The translations under genes and the position numbers were made by a program. From the NCBI GenBank assembly GCA_002788515.1, contig PFRJ01000042.1:3880-9110 (forward strand): a stretch of 5,231 bases of DNA, given 5' to 3'. Of the stretch, positions 5,152-5,231 are shown one piece after another. The first letter of the stretch is position 1, and each line of letters starts with the position of its first letter. A model generated the notes under the pieces. That model ran no database searches and was not told the DNA's origin. It worked only from the letters and a program-made list of their open reading frames with translations. Source of the DNA: Nitrosopumilales archaeon CG_4_9_14_0_2_um_filter_34_16. Its GTDB lineage: Archaea; Thermoproteota; Nitrososphaeria; Nitrososphaerales; Nitrosopumilaceae.

Positions 5152-5231
5152 ATGGAATCAATGACATCCATTCAAGTTTCTAAAAACTCAAAGGAGATGT
5201 GGAGTGCCTTGAAAAATTACCCTGGAGAATC
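5152..5231 (+). CDS. N-terminus of a short RHH-like (VapB-type antitoxin-like) protein, cut by the window edge
   Basis: Only 26 codons are visible, starting MESMTSIQVSKNSKEMWSAL and ending KNYPGE. The pattern TSIQVS-K-TKE-L--LK--P-ES is familiar from small archaeal antitoxin-like proteins of the VapB/DUF7557 type. In these, a short beta strand (TSIQVS) precedes helix 1 of a ribbon-helix-helix fold that binds DNA as a dimer. Such proteins often repress their own promoter and may pair with a PIN-domain toxin; whether a toxin follows lies outside the window. Two starts are possible: ATG 5152, which fits a leaderless transcript from TATATAC at 5124, or ATG 5161, which starts at the family-typical MTSIQVS. 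The palindromic operator directly upstream supports a DNA-binding role. Identification rests on a short fragment, so the family is likely and the function tentative. Confidence 0.6.
   Translation, partial: MESMTSIQVSKNSKEMWSALKNYPGE

Noticed and set aside
1..5231. tRNA, rRNA, CRISPR array, insertion sequence or integrase attachment site
   Set aside because: No cloverleaf, regularly spaced repeats, transposase or integrase motifs, or duplicated att-like sequence were seen on either strand by eye.

Overview
The window looks like AT-rich archaeal DNA, most likely from an ammonia-oxidising Nitrososphaerota (Thaumarchaeota, Nitrosopumilus-like) genome. The main clue is a complete CdvB-type (ESCRT-III/Snf7) cell-division protein. 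T-rich terminators, TATA-box promoters and probably leaderless or short-leader genes fit this. The assignment is inferred from protein families, not from a marker gene.

Layout, left to right: (1) a hypothetical gene on the minus strand runs off the left edge (1-333). (2) A divergent intergenic region carries a perfect 9-bp inverted repeat and a TATA element. (3) A TerC/Alx-family membrane protein gene follows (593-1522), ending in a T-rich terminator. (4) A CdvB paralogue (1774-2409) lies behind a promoter with a 16-bp dyad. (5) A 262-bp AT-rich, palindrome-dense spacer (2410-2671) separates the host-like genes from (6) a two-gene unit: a probable terminase small subunit (2672-3127), overlapping a complete terminase large subunit (3111-4886) with ATPase and RNase H-fold nuclease motifs. 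(7) A T-rich terminator and about 200 bp of possibly decayed sequence follow. (8) A short ribbon-helix-helix-like protein begins at 5152 directly behind a perfect 20-bp palindromic operator/TATA region and runs off the right edge.

How the parts may work together: terS and terL are translationally linked (overlap, strong Shine-Dalgarno inside terS) and form the DNA-packaging motor of a tailed virus or provirus. No portal, capsid or integrase gene is visible here. TerL is followed by a terminator instead of the next packaging gene, so this is either a provirus edge or remnant, or an isolated terminase cassette. The most unusual observation is that nearly the same 15-bp dyad (14 of 15 bases) sits in the promoter of the cdvB-like gene and in the promoter of the RHH-like gene. 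This raises the testable idea that one regulator acts on both a division/membrane-remodelling gene and the element's own control gene.
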